Source: Acidobacteriota bacterium
GTDB taxonomy: Bacteria > Acidobacteriota > Terriglobia > Terriglobales > SCQP01
Assembly (NCBI GenBank): GCA_027314025.1
Contig: DAHVCP010000048.1
Coordinates: forward strand, 1 to 64,000
Direction: 5' to 3'
Length of the DNA stretch: 64,000 nt
Positions within the stretch are counted from its first letter, which is position 1. Each line of letters starts with the position of its first letter. Made by a program: the position numbers and the translations under genes. The notes beneath the pieces were generated by a model. The model made no database searches, was not told where the DNA came from, and worked only from the letters and a program-made list of their open reading frames with translations. Shown here one piece after another: positions 62,245 to 64,000 of this stretch.

Positions 62245-63947
62245 CCGCGCGCGCCGCCGCATTACCCCTCGCACTGGCGGGGCTGGCGCTGATCCTGAAC
62301 GTGATCCGATTGCCGCGCCGGCCGGCGCCAAGGCCGGATCCACGGCCGGCCGCGCTCTCCGGCTGCGGGCTGCCCGCATTGGATCGCTTCGGCGGCCTAC
62401 GGCGCGCGGTGGCCCCCCGCCGCCGCTTCTTTCGCGTCGTGCGGCTGGGCGCAGGCTGGATCTTCCTCACCCCGGGAGGCGATCCGTTTTGGCTGCTGGG
62501 CGTCTTCAACGTGCAACCGCCGGACCGGCGTTTCGCCGCCGCGGGCGTGCCCAACGCCTCCGCCTGGGGCATCGCCGCGGCGCGGCAGTTACGCGCCTGG
62601 GGCTTTAACACCGCGGCGGAATATTCCTCGCCTTGGGTCGAGCCGGTGTCGCGCTACGGCGCCCGCAACCACCGTGATCCCCTGCCCTTCGTGGACCTTC
62701 TCCGGCCCGACTGGTACAGCCTCGCGAACCGCCATCACTATGCCCCGGGACCGGTGAAAAACCTCGTTGCCGGCCTCGATGCGGAATACCACAACTACCG
62801 TGGTGATCCGCTTCCTGACATCTTCGATCCCAACTTCGCCATCTACGCCAATCGCCAAGCCGAAGCGGAAACATCCCCGGCGCTGGCCGCTTCCCCCTGG
62901 CTGATCGGCACGGCGATCGGCGATACCGACAGCCTATGGGGTTTCGGACCGGGCGGCGCCTTACCCACTCACCCAGCCGGAAAATCCAGTTCCAACATCG
63001 GCTGGATCGCGCTCTGCACCAACTTCCGCCAAACCGGAAATGCCGCTCTCGGCGTTCGCTATCGCAATTCGCGGGTCTTCACCAAATACGCCCTCGCGCG
63101 CTGGCTTCGCCACCGCTATAGAACCATTCAGGCGCTGGATCGCGCCTGGCACGCCGCCTACACAAGCTTCGACGACAACGGCGGCTATGGCCGCGGCACC
63201 GGGTTGTTGGACGAAGACGGGCGCGACCCCTGGGTCGGCCACGATGACGTCAACTTGGCGACCGCCAGGCCGGCGGTGCGCGCGGACCTGAACGCCTTCC
63301 TGCGCAAATTCGCCGACCGCTATTTCGCCGTGACGGCCGCCGCCGTGCGCCGCTTTCGTCCCGGCCATCTGGTTTTCGGTCCCGCCACGCTCAACGGCTG
63401 GCATGGACTTACCCGGCCGCAAATTCTCGCCGCAGCCGCCCAATATGACGATGTGGTGCAAGCCAGCTTCGGGTCCGCCCAAGTCTATCGGCAAACCCTG
63501 CGCGCGGCGCCCAACCGGCCGTTTGTCACCTGGATGGGCTTTACCGCCAACGCCGATAGCGATTTGGCCGCCTATACCCGCCCCGGCGCCGAGGGCTTTC
63601 CCACGCAAGCGGCTCGAGGCGCTGCCTACGCGGCCCAATTGCGGCGCGACTTTGATCGCCCTCATGTCGCCGGCGCAAAACTGTGGGACTGGGCTGACTC
63701 TTGGGGGGAGAAAGCGAATTGGGGCCTGGTTTCGCTTGCCGGCCGGCCCTATGGACCCAGCCATCCGTGCCCGATTGCCGCCCCAACGCCAATGGCGACC
63801 GGATTGAATCGCAAGTCGCATACAGCGCCGGCCCGCCGCGCCGTTGCGGCCGGCTTCACCGGCGCGGTCGCCGCCGCCAACCGCTCCCTGCTCTGGGCTT
63901 TTCGCCGCCAAATGCGCACGATACAGGCCTTAGCCCATGGCCGCTAG
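62241..63947 (+). CDS. Glycoside hydrolase-like protein (beta-agarase-like)
   Basis: 568 residues from a GTG overlapping the previous stop. An N-terminal hydrophobic segment (about 5-22) could be a signal or anchor. The body has features of GH50/agarase-like TIM barrels: FFRVVRLGAGWIFLTPGGDP, FWLLGVFNVQPP, LRAWGFNTAAEYSSPW, IGTAIGDTDSLWGFG and AGAKLWDWADSW. Likely acts on the exported polymer in the periplasm or outside. The family assignment is by eye and moderate. Confidence 0.7.
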   Translation: MTARAAALPLALAGLALILNVIRLPRRPAPRPDPRPAALSGCGLPALDRFGGLRRAVAPRRRFFRVVRLGAGWIFLTPGGDPFWLLGVFNVQPPDRRFAAAGVPNASAWGIAAARQLRAWGFNTAAEYSSPWVEPVSRYGARNHRDPLPFVDLLRPDWYSLANRHHYAPGPVKNLVAGLDAEYHNYRGDPLPDIFDPNFAIYANRQAEAETSPALAASPWLIGTAIGDTDSLWGFGPGGALPTHPAGKSSSNIGWIALCTNFRQTGNAALGVRYRNSRVFTKYALARWLRHRYRTIQALDRAWHAAYTSFDDNGGYGRGTGLLDEDGRDPWVGHDDVNLATARPAVRADLNAFLRKFADRYFAVTAAAVRRFRPGHLVFGPATLNGWHGLTRPQILAAAAQYDDVVQASFGSAQVYRQTLRAAPNRPFVTWMGFTANADSDLAAYTRPGAEGFPTQAARGAAYAAQLRRDFDRPHVAGAKLWDWADSWGEKANWGLVSLAGRPYGPSHPCPIAAPTPMATGLNRKSHTAPARRAVAAGFTGAVAAANRSLLWAFRRQMRTIQALAHGR

Positions 63948-64000
63948 CCCATCGCATTCCAACCTCTCCGCCCTGCCGCGGGAGCTGCACGGGCCGATTC
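63937..64000 (+). CDS. Start of a further gene, cut by the window
   Basis: An ATG at 63937, within the last codons of the hydrolase gene, opens a frame (MAASPSHSNLSALPRELHGP...) to the window end. Overlapping starts are the rule in this operon, so it is probably the next EPS gene. Too short to identify. Confidence 0.4.
   Translation, partial: MAASPSHSNLSALPRELHGPI

Overview
The window is very GC-rich, densely coded DNA from a Gram-negative bacterium. Outer-membrane export (Wza-like protein, beta-barrel), PEP-CTERM/exosortase-type exopolysaccharide genes and GGC-N-GGCT-RA-AGCC dispersed palindromes point to Acidobacteriota. That assignment is an inference from gene style and repeats, because no rRNA or other marker is present. 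One tRNA gene (tRNA-Asn) is seen. No insertion sequence, prophage or CRISPR array was recognised.

Layout: 0-0.3 kb, 3' part of a small heat-shock protein gene with a good promoter. 0.8-1.0 kb, a small membrane protein. 1.4-10.7 kb, a minus-strand run of a two-protein NRPS (C-A-T-TE then A-T), a cytochrome P450, an arsenite methyltransferase and an unknown protein. 11.1-22.5 kb, housekeeping genes: an isolated nuoI, rph-rdgB, a minus-strand block (gamma-carbonic anhydrase, hisS, membrane protein, aspS, mutL, unknown), queG and a YbhB-type protein. 23.0 kb, tRNA-Asn. 23.5-25.6 kb, a sirohaem sulfite/nitrite reductase behind a cysteine-codon leader peptide and an intrinsic terminator. 25.9-30.3 kb, an ABC/HlyD export operon with repeat clusters on both sides. 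30.6-36.3 kb, a dynamin-like GTPase, a Sel1-repeat gene in a segment between 21-bp direct repeats, a phosphoesterase and two DUF190 genes. 36.8-43.9 kb, a redox region: FNR-like regulator with a radical SAM/SPASM enzyme, then LysR regulator, secreted DsrE-like protein, solute-binding protein and TsdA-like dihaem cytochrome c. 43.9-64 kb, an exopolysaccharide locus: histidine kinase and sigma-54 response regulator on the minus strand, and divergently a degenerate enhancer-binding protein followed by about fourteen closely packed export, chain-length, glycosyltransferase, ligase and hydrolase genes running off the end.

How the genes work together: in the NRPS block the A-T protein probably supplies the first amino acid, the C-A-T-TE protein adds a second and releases the product, and the P450 oxidises an intermediate or the product. 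The sulfite reductase leader appears able to sense cysteine supply by ribosome stalling on three Cys codons. The polysaccharide genes form a Wzx/Wzy-like pathway in which a polyprenyl-phosphate sugar transferase starts the unit, glycosyltransferases extend it, an O-antigen-ligase-like protein polymerises it, and GNVR, CpsD-like and Wza-like proteins control length and export. A repeat family able to form hairpins with paired base changes, and 15-bp minisatellites, occupy several intergenic regions.
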